Below are positions 24,492 through 32,895 of a stretch of 37,405 bases of DNA, piece after piece. The DNA lies in assembly GCA_945891385.1 (NCBI GenBank), contig CAMDDJ010000030.1, positions 1-37,405 of the forward strand, read 5' to 3'. This DNA comes from Candidatus Kuenenia stuttgartensis (GTDB taxonomy: Bacteria; Planctomycetota; Planctomycetia; Pirellulales; UBA1268). The stretch's first letter is position 1; the number at the start of each line of letters is the position of its first letter. A program made the translations under genes and the position numbers. A model generated the notes under the pieces. The model saw only the letters and a list, made by a program, of their open reading frames with translations, had not been told where the DNA came from and did no database searches.

Positions 24492-26777
24492 ATGCCACCC
24501 GTACGGCGGAATGGCCACGCCATGTCCTTCCGATGCCCTGTGATTCTCTGGGCGATCATCGGGATCGCCGGGTCGGGTGGGATCGGTTTCCACCCGGCTG
24601 CGGCGGCGGACGCGGATGGCACGCAGACGGTCCTGCGGCGGGCTTCCGCGTTGCGTGCCGAGGAGAAGCCTGAGGAAGCCCTCGAGGAGCTCCGCCAGGC
24701 GGCACGGGATCTCAAGGAGTCGCAAGGGGACGACTTCCCCGGGTTGCTGCCGCTCTACGACCTGGCCGCCGAGATTCTCTTCGAGACTGGTCAATTCGAG
24801 AAAGCGGAACCGTTGCTGGCGCGGGTGATCGATCTCCGCGAGACCTTGATCGAGTCAGGCCGCGTCGAGGAACGCGGTCCGCTGGCGTCCTCGCTTCTCT
24901 TGATCGGGAAAGTGCACGCGTCGCAGGGTGAAGTCGGCGACGTCATCGATTCGATCAAGCGAGCCGTCATCTTGTACGGAACGACGCTGGGACTCCGGCA
25001 CAGCGAGACGATGAGGGCCCAGGCGGAGCTCGGCCGTGCCGTGCAGTTGTACGTCGATACCCTGGGGCCCGAGCACGAAGCGACCCTGGTGGCACGGCGG
25101 GCCCTGGCCGACGTTCAGGAGTCGCTGGGCGACTACGCAGCAGCGGTGGAGACCTGGCAGAAGGTGTACGCGATCAGTTCGGCCGCGCTTGGAACGGAGT
25201 CTGGCGAAACCTCGATGGATGCAGAGCGGCTGTCCGAGGCGATGGTGTGTGCGGGAAGGGCTTCGGCGGCGGTCGAGTTTCTGACGGAACGCCTCGAGAA
25301 GCTCGTTGCCGCTCCTGGGGATACGAGCGCAAGCCGGGCCCGGGTCTGGCGAATCATCGGAGAACTGCACCTGGCTTTGGAGCGATTCACGCCCGCCACG
25401 AATGCCTTCCGGGAGGCCCTCCGCCTCGATGAGACGCTCGCGGGGCGGGAGCGGAACGCCTCCGTGCTCCTCGATCGGATCCTCCTGGCGCGGGTGGACA
25501 GCAGTCGGGGCGACGATCCCGACTGGGACGAGATCGACGGGATGCTCCGCGGTCTCAAGACAGCCACAGGTGATCGAACGACCGTCGCCGAGGCATGGGC
25601 CGCGGCTGGAGCTTTGCTGATCGATCTCGGAGACTCGGCCCAGGCGCTTCCTGCCTTGGATCGGGCGAGTGAGGCGATCGAGTCGGTGGACGAGCCGAGC
25701 CGGTTTCTCGACCGGCTCGCGTTGGAGTGTCGTCGGCACCGGGTGCGGGCCCTCCTCGATGCAGGCCAGTTGGAGAAGGCCCGCGGCGTGGCGGAGGATG
25801 TCGCTGCGGCAGCCGAGTTGGAGTATGGACCTGCCGGCTGGAAGACCCTTCAGAGCCTCATGGAACTCCTCGAGTGTGCGACCCTGGCGAGCGATGCTGA
25901 GCTCTCGCGGCGTCTGGCCAAACTGATCGTAGACCGCAGAGTGCCTCGGACGGACATGCCGACGGAGGAGTTGCTGACCCGACTCCTCGTCCAGGCATCC
26001 CAGACGGGCGAGCCCTCCGACGCGGGCGATCAGGCGGGGGTCTTGAAGCAGTTTGAAGAACTCCGCATCGCCCAGTTTGGGTCTGACAGCCCCGCGGTGG
26101 CCCAGTCACTCGTCTGTCTGGGAAATGCCTGCCAGCAGCAGCGAGATTGGGCTGCGGCCGTCGCGTATTACGAGCAGGCGTTGAGCCTGCAGGAGCGGGT
26201 CCTCGATCCCCAGCACCCCGACATCGCGGCCACGATTCTGCCGCTGTCCCGGGCGTATCGGGCGGTGCGTCGGCTGGACGACGCCGAGCGAGTTCTCGAG
26301 CGGGCGTTGGGAATCTGGGAGCAGGCGGTGGGGCCCACGCACCCTGCAACGCTGGCAACAGTGAAGGCGCTCGCCCTCGCTCAGTTGGCGATGGACCGCC
26401 CGCGTCAGGCCATTCCTTTGATGGAACGACTGCAGGCGGCGCTGATGGCCGACCCCCGCGTCGATGACGAAGAGTTGGCACGACTGCTTGTCCGTCTCGC
26501 CCAATTGCATGTCACGACGGGCGAGCGTTCCGCGGTGATCCGAATTCTCTCCCAAGCCCTCGAGTTGGATTGGTGGAACATGACCGCCGCGGCGCCGGTG
26601 GAGCGGATCACGAGCGCAGCCAAAGTGCTCGCGGAGATCGCGGCCACCTTCGATCGCATCAACGACCCGACGGCCGCTCGCAGTGCGGAACGGCGGGCCC
26701 GCAAACTGGCGTCACTCGTCGCCGAACCGCAAGGCATTCTTGACGCGATCGACGAGATCATCGCCGGCGGAACGTGA
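24492..26777 (+). CDS. Secreted TPR-repeat protein
   Basis: The product has 761 residues from the ATG at 24492, which has AGGAG 4-5 nt upstream; the open frame reaches back to 24399. A signal peptide with a long n-region (FRCPVILWAIIGIAGSGGIGFHPAAAAD) suggests export. The mature protein is almost entirely alpha-helical with tetratricopeptide repeats. The clearest are two C-terminal ones (WAAAVAYYEQALSLQERVLDPQHPDIAATILPLSRAY and LDDAERVLERALGIWEQAVGPTHPATLATVKALA), which match the kinesin-light-chain-like TPR subclass. TPRs bind partner proteins, and no enzymatic domain is seen. It lies 49 bp after the PEP-CTERM gene on the same strand, so co-transcription is possible. It is convergent with the gene at 26792, which also looks TPR-like. 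Confidence 0.85.
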   Translation: MPPVRRNGHAMSFRCPVILWAIIGIAGSGGIGFHPAAAADADGTQTVLRRASALRAEEKPEEALEELRQAARDLKESQGDDFPGLLPLYDLAAEILFETGQFEKAEPLLARVIDLRETLIESGRVEERGPLASSLLLIGKVHASQGEVGDVIDSIKRAVILYGTTLGLRHSETMRAQAELGRAVQLYVDTLGPEHEATLVARRALADVQESLGDYAAAVETWQKVYAISSAALGTESGETSMDAERLSEAMVCAGRASAAVEFLTERLEKLVAAPGDTSASRARVWRIIGELHLALERFTPATNAFREALRLDETLAGRERNASVLLDRILLARVDSSRGDDPDWDEIDGMLRGLKTATGDRTTVAEAWAAAGALLIDLGDSAQALPALDRASEAIESVDEPSRFLDRLALECRRHRVRALLDAGQLEKARGVAEDVAAAAELEYGPAGWKTLQSLMELLECATLASDAELSRRLAKLIVDRRVPRTDMPTEELLTRLLVQASQTGEPSDAGDQAGVLKQFEELRIAQFGSDSPAVAQSLVCLGNACQQQRDWAAAVAYYEQALSLQERVLDPQHPDIAATILPLSRAYRAVRRLDDAERVLERALGIWEQAVGPTHPATLATVKALALAQLAMDRPRQAIPLMERLQAALMADPRVDDEELARLLVRLAQLHVTTGERSAVIRILSQALELDWWNMTAAAPVERITSAAKVLAEIAATFDRINDPTAARSAERRARKLASLVAEPQGILDAIDEIIAGGT

Positions 26778-26791
26778 GGCGGCGTGCCGAG

Positions 26792-28459
26792 TCAGTCTGA
26801 AACGTCGTCATCACTCTGCGGCGCCGGCTTCGGCCGCTGAGGTCTCGCGATTCCATCCTGACGGCGGATCACGGACAGGGCCCGGGCGGCCGCCGCATCG
26901 GCGGCGTCCTTGGCGGCAACGGCATCGGCGGTTTCCGCCCGCTGCTGATCGCCTGAGTCGAGCAGGCTGGCCAGCAAGGCGTGAAGGGGTGACTCGGCCG
27001 CAAACTCGGAGTGCTCAGACTCGACGAGTTCCTTCGCCAGCCTGAGGTCGCTGACGGCCAGATCGGCCTTTTCCTTGGCAAGCCGTGGCTGCTGGGCCTC
27101 GATGGCGAGCCCCGCCTCCCGCATCGCGATTTCCGCGGACAGGATGGAGGCACGCGCGAGTTCCGGATGGGAGTCGCCCCGGGCCGCCCTCCGCAGCGTG
27201 AGAGCCAGGTCGATGCGTTCACGAGCCAAAGGGATGCGATCATCGAGCCAGTAGGCCTCGGCGAGGCACTCCTGGAGTTCTGCGTGGAGCATCGCAATTT
27301 CTTGTTGGCTGCCGGTGAGCGTGATGCGGGAGGCCGGCTCCGACGCTCCGGTCTCGGGCTTCGCCGTCTGGCTGATCGATGGGGGCTTGAAGAGTCGCCC
27401 GAGATCTTCTTCGGCCTGCTCCAGGGCCGTGATCGCACGACTCCTTTGGCGAGTTGCCGTTCGGCTCCGCTGCTCCGCTGATTCGGTCACCTCGGTTCGC
27501 TTGGCCTTGCTGGCCCCGTCGTCACCCCCAGGCATGGGGTCAGCGACCGACCAGGGGAGCTTGCTCGACTCGAGGAGCCGCAGGCCGGCATACATCCTGG
27601 GCCGACACTGCGACCCGATCGTCTGGATGAAGGGAGAGAGGCTGCCGCTGGTACCCTTCGCTTTGGCGGCCGGGCTGCCGCCCGGGCTTTCCTGGATCGC
27701 CAGCGAACGGAATGTGATCTCATCCAAGCGATCGATCCAACGGTCGACATCGTCGCTCGTCGACACCTCGAAGCCGACCGCGGGCTGAAGGCTTTGCGCC
27801 GGCGGCTGCTCGTCGTCGCCGGAGGGCTCGACGGTGGGGCTTGGTCGTTGGCCGACGACGACCGTTGGATCGACCCGAAATTGCTGATTCGCCTGTCGCA
27901 GTCGCTGCACATGGAGTTGCGCCGTGGCGTCAGTTGCGAGCCGTCCCAGCAGGTCGAGGGCGGCGGTCGCCTCGGTCGGCCGGGCGACCCGGCCGCGGGA
28001 ATGCCGCCAGGTGGCCACCAGCGTGCGGTACGTCTCTTCGATCAGTCGATTCGCCTCGCGCAGGGTCTTCTCGGCGTCGTCAAGGTTTCCAGTGCGTGTC
28101 TGCAGGACACCGCGATAGAGGAGCACCTCCGCGTGGGCCGTCGCCCGGGCGGCGTATTCGGCGTCTTTCTTTCGGGGCCGGACGAGCTTCTCGAGCCGGT
28201 CGGTCTCGGCGATGGCCTGGTGATAGTGCCCATCGGCCAGCAACTGAGCGAGGAGGTCTCGTTCGACGGCCAAATCGAGTTCGGGCCGGGGTGAGTCGGC
28301 GGCGAGGACCATCGGTGGCCCGCCCAGGACAGCCCCCATGAGCAATGCCATGCCCGTGAGGAGAACACGGGCCGCGGTCACGTTCTTGGAACTCTGAAGC
28401 ACGGTGCGGATCAAGGTTGGGATCAGGATGGGTGGCATGGCATCGGTCTCACTCGACAC
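26792..28459 (-). CDS. Exported helical/TPR-like protein of unknown function
   Basis: The product has 555 residues from a GTG at 28459, or 548 from an ATG at 28438. It has an N-terminal hydrophobic segment (VLLTGMALLMGAVLGGPPMVLAADS) compatible with a signal peptide. The body is rich in Ala, Arg, Glu and Gln, with TPR-like helical pairs near 70-150 (LADGHYHQAIAETDRLE and TRTGNLDDAEKTLREANRLIEE) and again at about 400-480. A low-complexity middle region (about 180-360) and a Lys/Pro/Asp-rich tail are probably disordered. It is the last gene of a minus-strand cluster behind the GspE- and CvpA-like genes, 24 bp after the latter. A role in organising the secretion apparatus is inferred from context only. 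It has no recognised catalytic motif. Confidence 0.75.
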   Translation of the reverse strand: MSSETDAMPPILIPTLIRTVLQSSKNVTAARVLLTGMALLMGAVLGGPPMVLAADSPRPELDLAVERDLLAQLLADGHYHQAIAETDRLEKLVRPRKKDAEYAARATAHAEVLLYRGVLQTRTGNLDDAEKTLREANRLIEETYRTLVATWRHSRGRVARPTEATAALDLLGRLATDATAQLHVQRLRQANQQFRVDPTVVVGQRPSPTVEPSGDDEQPPAQSLQPAVGFEVSTSDDVDRWIDRLDEITFRSLAIQESPGGSPAAKAKGTSGSLSPFIQTIGSQCRPRMYAGLRLLESSKLPWSVADPMPGGDDGASKAKRTEVTESAEQRSRTATRQRSRAITALEQAEEDLGRLFKPPSISQTAKPETGASEPASRITLTGSQQEIAMLHAELQECLAEAYWLDDRIPLARERIDLALTLRRAARGDSHPELARASILSAEIAMREAGLAIEAQQPRLAKEKADLAVSDLRLAKELVESEHSEFAAESPLHALLASLLDSGDQQRAETADAVAAKDAADAAAARALSVIRRQDGIARPQRPKPAPQSDDDVSD

Positions 28460-28483
28460 GCTCGAAGGGTCTCAAAGGAACGA

Positions 28484-29518
28484 CTAAAAGTCGTCGAGGG
28501 GTTCCTGTTGCTTCCGCGGCGAGGGCGTGGCCGACCCTTCCTCGGACGGAGTCGGTTCGGTGGAGGGTTGCTCCCCCTTTGCATCCTCGGCCGGCCGAGG
28601 GGCAGCGGTTTCAGCCGCGGTGCTGCTGTCAGCCGATGGCTGCCGGGCGACCGCTGGCTTCGCATCCTGAGCCTCATCCGCGGGCTTCGCCGAGACGTCC
28701 GGGGCACTCATGTCGTCGGCATCAGACTCCGCCGTCGGCTGCGGCTGATCTGGTCGCACGCGGCTGTTGGCTCGGAGTTCATAATCCCAGCATCCCGCGA
28801 CGTATTTAGCGATGAGTCCAATCCGACGGGATCGGTCGCCGTCGAGATCGAGATAGTAAAGATCGGCCGTGAATGAACCCCCACCATCTTCGTCGCGATA
28901 CCGGTCAGCTTCGGTGGGCTTCGAGTCGGCATCGACGTCGAACCAGGGTTCGCTCGTCAGCCGAGCCGCCGCCACCGCAGGCGTGGAGATGGGTTCGCCG
29001 AACAGCACCAACGAACGACCCTCGTGCATGTCGCCGGCGAAACTGCCGGCCGTGAGGAGCGACAGTTTTCCGGCATCGAGAAACATGCGATCGCCATAGG
29101 GCTTGAAGCCGGGGAACAACGGGAGCATCGAAAGTGTGACGAGCGCGGCACCCATGACGAACGTGCCTCCGACCAGGCCGTTCGCAAGGCCGACGAATCG
29201 ATCGACCGGAGCCAGGTTGACGTCGGCAGCCTCGTTTCGGTGAAGTCCGAAGCGGAAGGCCGCGAGGGTTCCCCACACCAGCAACGCGAACGCCAGAAAG
29301 ACGCCCCAGGCCTCGAATCGGAAGCCCTGGGGAATGATCGGCTCGATGGCGAATCGCAGCCCGTCGGCAAGGAGCGAGGCCAGCGGCTCGAACAGGAGCA
29401 CGCCTCCGACGAGCGCCACCAGCATCTCCAGGGCGGCCAGCCCAGCCGCGGCCGCTCCCTGCCGGTAGCCCAGCCAGCCGCAGCCGATGATTCCTATGAT
29501 GACGATCAGATCGAACAT
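28484..29518 (-). CDS. CvpA-like polytopic membrane protein with disordered tail
   Basis: The product has 344 residues. The first 160 residues hold about four hydrophobic helices (LIVIIGIIGCGWLGYRQG, AALEMLVALVGGVLLF, FLAFALLVWGTLAAF, VGGTFVMGAALVTLSMLPLF) with the VDRFVGLANGLVGG stretch typical of CvpA-family proteins. A soluble acidic domain follows (about 170-250, EPWFDVDADSKPTEADRYRDEDGGGSF). The last 100 residues are rich in Ala, Pro, Glu and Ser and predicted disordered. CvpA proteins are poorly understood membrane proteins linked to colicin V production and envelope stress resistance. The ATG at 29518 lies 15 bp after the GspE-like gene, so they are co-transcribed. Confidence 0.75.
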   Translation of the reverse strand: MFDLIVIIGIIGCGWLGYRQGAAAAGLAALEMLVALVGGVLLFEPLASLLADGLRFAIEPIIPQGFRFEAWGVFLAFALLVWGTLAAFRFGLHRNEAADVNLAPVDRFVGLANGLVGGTFVMGAALVTLSMLPLFPGFKPYGDRMFLDAGKLSLLTAGSFAGDMHEGRSLVLFGEPISTPAVAAARLTSEPWFDVDADSKPTEADRYRDEDGGGSFTADLYYLDLDGDRSRRIGLIAKYVAGCWDYELRANSRVRPDQPQPTAESDADDMSAPDVSAKPADEAQDAKPAVARQPSADSSTAAETAAPRPAEDAKGEQPSTEPTPSEEGSATPSPRKQQEPLDDF

Positions 29519-29533
29519 GAATCGCTGGCCCGG

Positions 29534-31369
29534 CTAGGTGGTCACCCGGAGAACTTCGCTGACGCTGGTGACCCCCTCGATGACCTTCATCAGGCCATCG
29601 ATCTGGAGTGTGTGTGTGCCGTTTTTGACCGCCGCAGCCTTGAGGTCGTTGATCGAGGGCTGTTCCGTCATCAGACCACGGATGTCATCGTTGACGGTGA
29701 GCAATTCGTGAATGCCCAGGCGGCCGCGGAAGCCCGTGCCCCCACAGGCATCGCAGCCCTTCTCTTTGTAGATGTGATCGACGACGCCGGGCTTGAGATT
29801 GAATTTCTTGATCAGTCCCGGCGGCGGCGGGCAGGGTTCCCGGCATTCGAGGCACAGCCGCCGTGCCAGCCGTTGTCCCAGCACCGCCGTGATGGCCGAC
29901 TGAAGCAGCGTCGCGTCGAGGCCGAGGTCGAGAAGCCGCGTGATCGTCGCAACGGAGTCGTTGGCATGGAGGGTGGAAAACACGAAGTGCCCGGTCAGTG
30001 CGGCCTGGCAGGCGATTTCAGCGGTCTCGCGGTCGCGAATCTCCCCGATCAGCAGCACGTCGGGATCCTGCCGCAACACGCTGCGAAGAATGCTGGCAAA
30101 CGAGACGTCGGCCTGCTTGTTCACCGCGATTTGCGTGATGTTTTCCAGGCGGTATTCGACGGGATCTTCGATCGTCGTGATGTTGTGCTGTTTGGCGTCA
30201 ATTTCGCTGAGCGCCGCATACACCGTGGTCGTCTTGCCGGAACCGGTGGGGCCGGCGACGAGAAACATGCCGTACGGACGGTGGATGATCTCACGCAGCG
30301 GTTCCAGGAGTTTCCGCCGGAGACCGATTGCGTCGAGACCGGAGGACAGAATGCCGCCGGAGGTCTGGAGCAGACGGAGAACGAGTTTTTCCCCGTAACT
30401 CGTCGGCGTCGAGGCGACACGAATGTCGTATTTGTCGTCGCCGTTCAGGACGGCGAACGTTCCATCCTGTGGCCGGCGTCGCTCCGCGATGTTCATATCG
30501 GAGATCACCTTGATCGCCGAGATCACACCCCGTGCCACTTCCTGGGGGACTGGGTCGGCGTCGATCAGCACTCCGTCCACTCGCAGCCGGACTGCGTATT
30601 GTTTGTCGTGTGGATCGAAATGCAGGTCGGTAGCGCCGCGCCGCATCGCGTTGGCGAGCATCAGATGGGCGCTGCGGACATTGTCTGAAACACGGGCCTG
30701 GCCGCCAGGCTGGATGACGATCGCAGGCGTGCCGTCTTTCTTCAAAAACGTGAACGTGCCGTCGGGTTCCGCCGCCTTTGGAGTCGCGGGCTTGCTGCGA
30801 GTGTCGGACTTGCTCGGCTTGGTCGCGGACCTGCGGAGGAGCGTTCCAAGGTTACGGAACCGATCCTTGAGCGACTCAGGTGCGGCGGGCGGCTGACTGC
30901 CGACGAACGCCCGAGCCCACTGCGTGCGGCACTCAGCCGCAATGTTCTTCATGCCGCCGGGACCGAGGAATCGTTTTGTTTCCGGCACCAGCCGATCCCG
31001 GCGGCGGGCGAAGAGAAAGAGTTCGGCCGAGAGCAAGGCCGCCGCCCCGGGCAGCGCCCACCAGCCAACGGCCATCGCGCCTGCGAGCAGCGCTCCGCAC
31101 GTGCCCCCGAAGACAAGCACCCACCAATCCTCGTCAACCATCTCCAGGGCATCGACGGTGTCCCGAACCCAGTGGATCACGCCGACGAGCACCAGCACCA
31201 GCACCAGCAGGACCAGCCAGCCAACCAGGCCGAGCCAAGGGAACTGGGCGAAGGAAGGGATATCGATCGCCGCGACCGGCGGAACCCAGCCTTGGACGTA
31301 GGGCACGATCGCGAACACGCTGATATCCGTGGGGTGGCTCAGGGCCGGGGCACAGGATCGATCCGGCAC
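29534..31369 (-). CDS. GspE/PilB-family secretion ATPase with N-terminal membrane segments
   Basis: The product has 611 residues. GspE/PilB ATPases power pseudopilus or pilus assembly at the inner membrane. The C-terminal motor is complete: Walker A GPTGSGKT (373-380), Asp box EDPVEY (401-406), Walker B VLLIGEIRDRETAEIA (about 438-453), and His box HFVFSTLHANDS (461-472). The C-terminal zinc finger has two Cys pairs (CLECREPC and GCDACGG). Instead of the usual soluble N1/N2 domains, the first 125 residues carry two or three hydrophobic stretches (about 46-67 and 84-121). The start is a GTG at 31369. The gene is the first of a minus-strand cluster with the CvpA-like and TPR-like genes and is divergent from the DUF1559 gene. 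Confidence 0.92.
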   Translation of the reverse strand: MPDRSCAPALSHPTDISVFAIVPYVQGWVPPVAAIDIPSFAQFPWLGLVGWLVLLVLVLVLVGVIHWVRDTVDALEMVDEDWWVLVFGGTCGALLAGAMAVGWWALPGAAALLSAELFLFARRRDRLVPETKRFLGPGGMKNIAAECRTQWARAFVGSQPPAAPESLKDRFRNLGTLLRRSATKPSKSDTRSKPATPKAAEPDGTFTFLKKDGTPAIVIQPGGQARVSDNVRSAHLMLANAMRRGATDLHFDPHDKQYAVRLRVDGVLIDADPVPQEVARGVISAIKVISDMNIAERRRPQDGTFAVLNGDDKYDIRVASTPTSYGEKLVLRLLQTSGGILSSGLDAIGLRRKLLEPLREIIHRPYGMFLVAGPTGSGKTTTVYAALSEIDAKQHNITTIEDPVEYRLENITQIAVNKQADVSFASILRSVLRQDPDVLLIGEIRDRETAEIACQAALTGHFVFSTLHANDSVATITRLLDLGLDATLLQSAITAVLGQRLARRLCLECREPCPPPPGLIKKFNLKPGVVDHIYKEKGCDACGGTGFRGRLGIHELLTVNDDIRGLMTEQPSINDLKAAAVKNGTHTLQIDGLMKVIEGVTSVSEVLRVTT

Positions 31370-31444
31370 CCTTCAGCATGAACCCCGAGCGGCCGTGAGA
31401 GCCTAACATTTCCGGGGCGAAACCCGATTCGCCCGGGAGCCGCG

Positions 31445-31491
31445 CTCACTGAAAACTCACAAACAATCTGCTCGTCATTCACGGTTACTCT
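31445..31491 (+). promoter_or_regulatory. 11-bp direct repeats upstream of the DUF1559 prepilin gene
   Basis: On the plus strand CTCAC begins at 31445 and 31456 and TTCAC at 31478, all on one 11-bp phase. The unit that would begin at 31467 is degenerate (TCTGC). The orientation matches the downstream gene at 31640. The -10 is less clear than at the other sites: TACTCT (31486-31491) and TCTAAA (31489-31494) are both possible. The region lies in the 270-bp gap between the divergent GspE-like and DUF1559 genes, and nothing else in that gap is recognisable. Confidence 0.5.
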
Positions 31492-31639
31492 AAACGGAGA
31501 AGTTGCCTGGCTTCACATTCATCCCGCAGTCAGTCGGGTGTCGAAAACAACTCTTGTTTCCGACCCGCCCGACGCATCACTGCGATCCCGCCCTGCGTCG
31601 ATCCCGCCAATCGTCGACCAACCAGCCGAGAAGCCTCCC

Positions 31640-32743
31640 ATGGAAGCCGGAATCCGATCGAATCGTACGCGGTTTCTGCAAGACTGCACCCCTCCCGTGT
31701 CTGGTTTCACCCTCGTGGAGCTGCTGGTCACCATCGCCCTGATCGCGGTGCTGGCCGGCCTGCTGCTGCCGGCCCTGGGAATCGCCCGAGAGTCGGCCAG
31801 GCGCAGCACCTGTCTCAACAACGCCTCCCAGATCGGCAAGTCGTTGATCGGGTATGAATCAGATCGTTCAGCGCTCCCTGGCTGGAGGAACACGGTCGAT
31901 AAATACTCCGCCTCCATGGCAGCCGATGCCGCGACCAGGCCGAAGGCGTGCGTTGCCTGGACGGTCGCCATGCTTCCCTACTTCGATCAGCGGGAGATCT
32001 TCGCCTGGTACGAATCGTTCGTCTCGTTCGACGGGGTCGATGACGTGACCAAGAAGCGAATCCCGTCGTTCGTCTGCCCGTCCTCCGTCGACAGCGCGGG
32101 AACATCGTCGCGTCTCTGCTATGCAGGCAACGCCGGGACGGGAGCCGAAGTGCTCAACGGTCGTCGGCAGTATCGAGGGGACGGCGTTTTCCTCGACGCC
32201 GCCGGCAATCTCGCGTCGGCAGCCTGGTACGGAGGAACGGCGGCTCCGGAGTACGAACCGGCCAGGTCGTCCCTGGCCTACGTCGCCGGCGGCGATGGCG
32301 CCTCATGCACGCTTTTGATCGCCGAACGCAGCGGGCTCAACTCCCCGAGCGATGTCTCGTGGGCCGCGAACCCGGCGGCGTCCCGGCCGTCCGGCAACGC
32401 GGTGCTCGAGAGTCTCGTGATCCTCCATCCCCCCGCGCTTGCAGCGGGCCGGGAACCGCCGACCGGCGTCAGGTTTGTCAATCCAACCGGCGACGACGAG
32501 GCTGCCGGGGGCGATTGGGGGCTGCGGTATCCCTCCTCCACGCATCGCGGGGGAGTGGTCGTGACATTCTGCGACGGGCACACCGCGTTTCTTTCGGACG
32601 GTATCGCGCCCTGGGTCTATTGCCAGTTGTTGACGGCGGACAGGCGAGCCCGTTCACCCAGGGCGATGCAGTGGGAGCGATACTCCGCCAAGGATGGGCA
32701 GTGGGTTCATTACATTTTCGATGAGAGCGATCTCCGGCCCTGA
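31640..32743 (+). CDS. DUF1559-family prepilin-like protein with H-X9-DG motif
   Basis: The product has about 367 residues from the ATG at 31640. This is a DUF1559 protein, a group greatly expanded in planctomycetes. A 22-residue leader ends in Gly, then FTLVELLVTIALIAVLAGLLLPALGIARESARRSTCLNNASQIG, the type IV prepilin helix with Glu at +5. The central domain is globular. Near the C-terminus the H-X9-DG motif is complete (HRGGVVVTFCDG). A GTG at 31538 would add 34 residues and an over-long leader, so the ATG is preferred; no strong ribosome-binding site settles it. The 11-bp repeat array at 31445-31491 lies upstream on the same strand. The next gene is GspF-like. The product may be the substrate or minor pseudopilin of that machinery. 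Confidence 0.9.
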   Translation: MEAGIRSNRTRFLQDCTPPVSGFTLVELLVTIALIAVLAGLLLPALGIARESARRSTCLNNASQIGKSLIGYESDRSALPGWRNTVDKYSASMAADAATRPKACVAWTVAMLPYFDQREIFAWYESFVSFDGVDDVTKKRIPSFVCPSSVDSAGTSSRLCYAGNAGTGAEVLNGRRQYRGDGVFLDAAGNLASAAWYGGTAAPEYEPARSSLAYVAGGDGASCTLLIAERSGLNSPSDVSWAANPAASRPSGNAVLESLVILHPPALAAGREPPTGVRFVNPTGDDEAAGGDWGLRYPSSTHRGGVVVTFCDGHTAFLSDGIAPWVYCQLLTADRRARSPRAMQWERYSAKDGQWVHYIFDESDLRP

Positions 32744-32895
32744 ACGGGCCTCGGCCTCGCTCCAGACGTCTTCGGGGACGACAAGCGAACGAAATCTGAA
32801 TCGGCGACGCTCATCCGATTCGCATATCGCGGCGTTAGGCTCCCGGCCAACGCAGGACGTCAGCAGCGTGTCTGCGTCTCCCCCGGGTCGTCAGT

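Noticed and set aside
29024-30688. Open frame of 554 codons on the plus strand opposite the secretion ATPase
   Set aside because: It is antisense to an ATPase with all canonical motifs. The translation is low-complexity and matches nothing I know.
32736-32750. GGCCC/GGGCC hairpin around the stop of the DUF1559 gene
   Set aside because: The 5-bp stem lacks a U-tract, and such short GC palindromes are frequent at this GC content.
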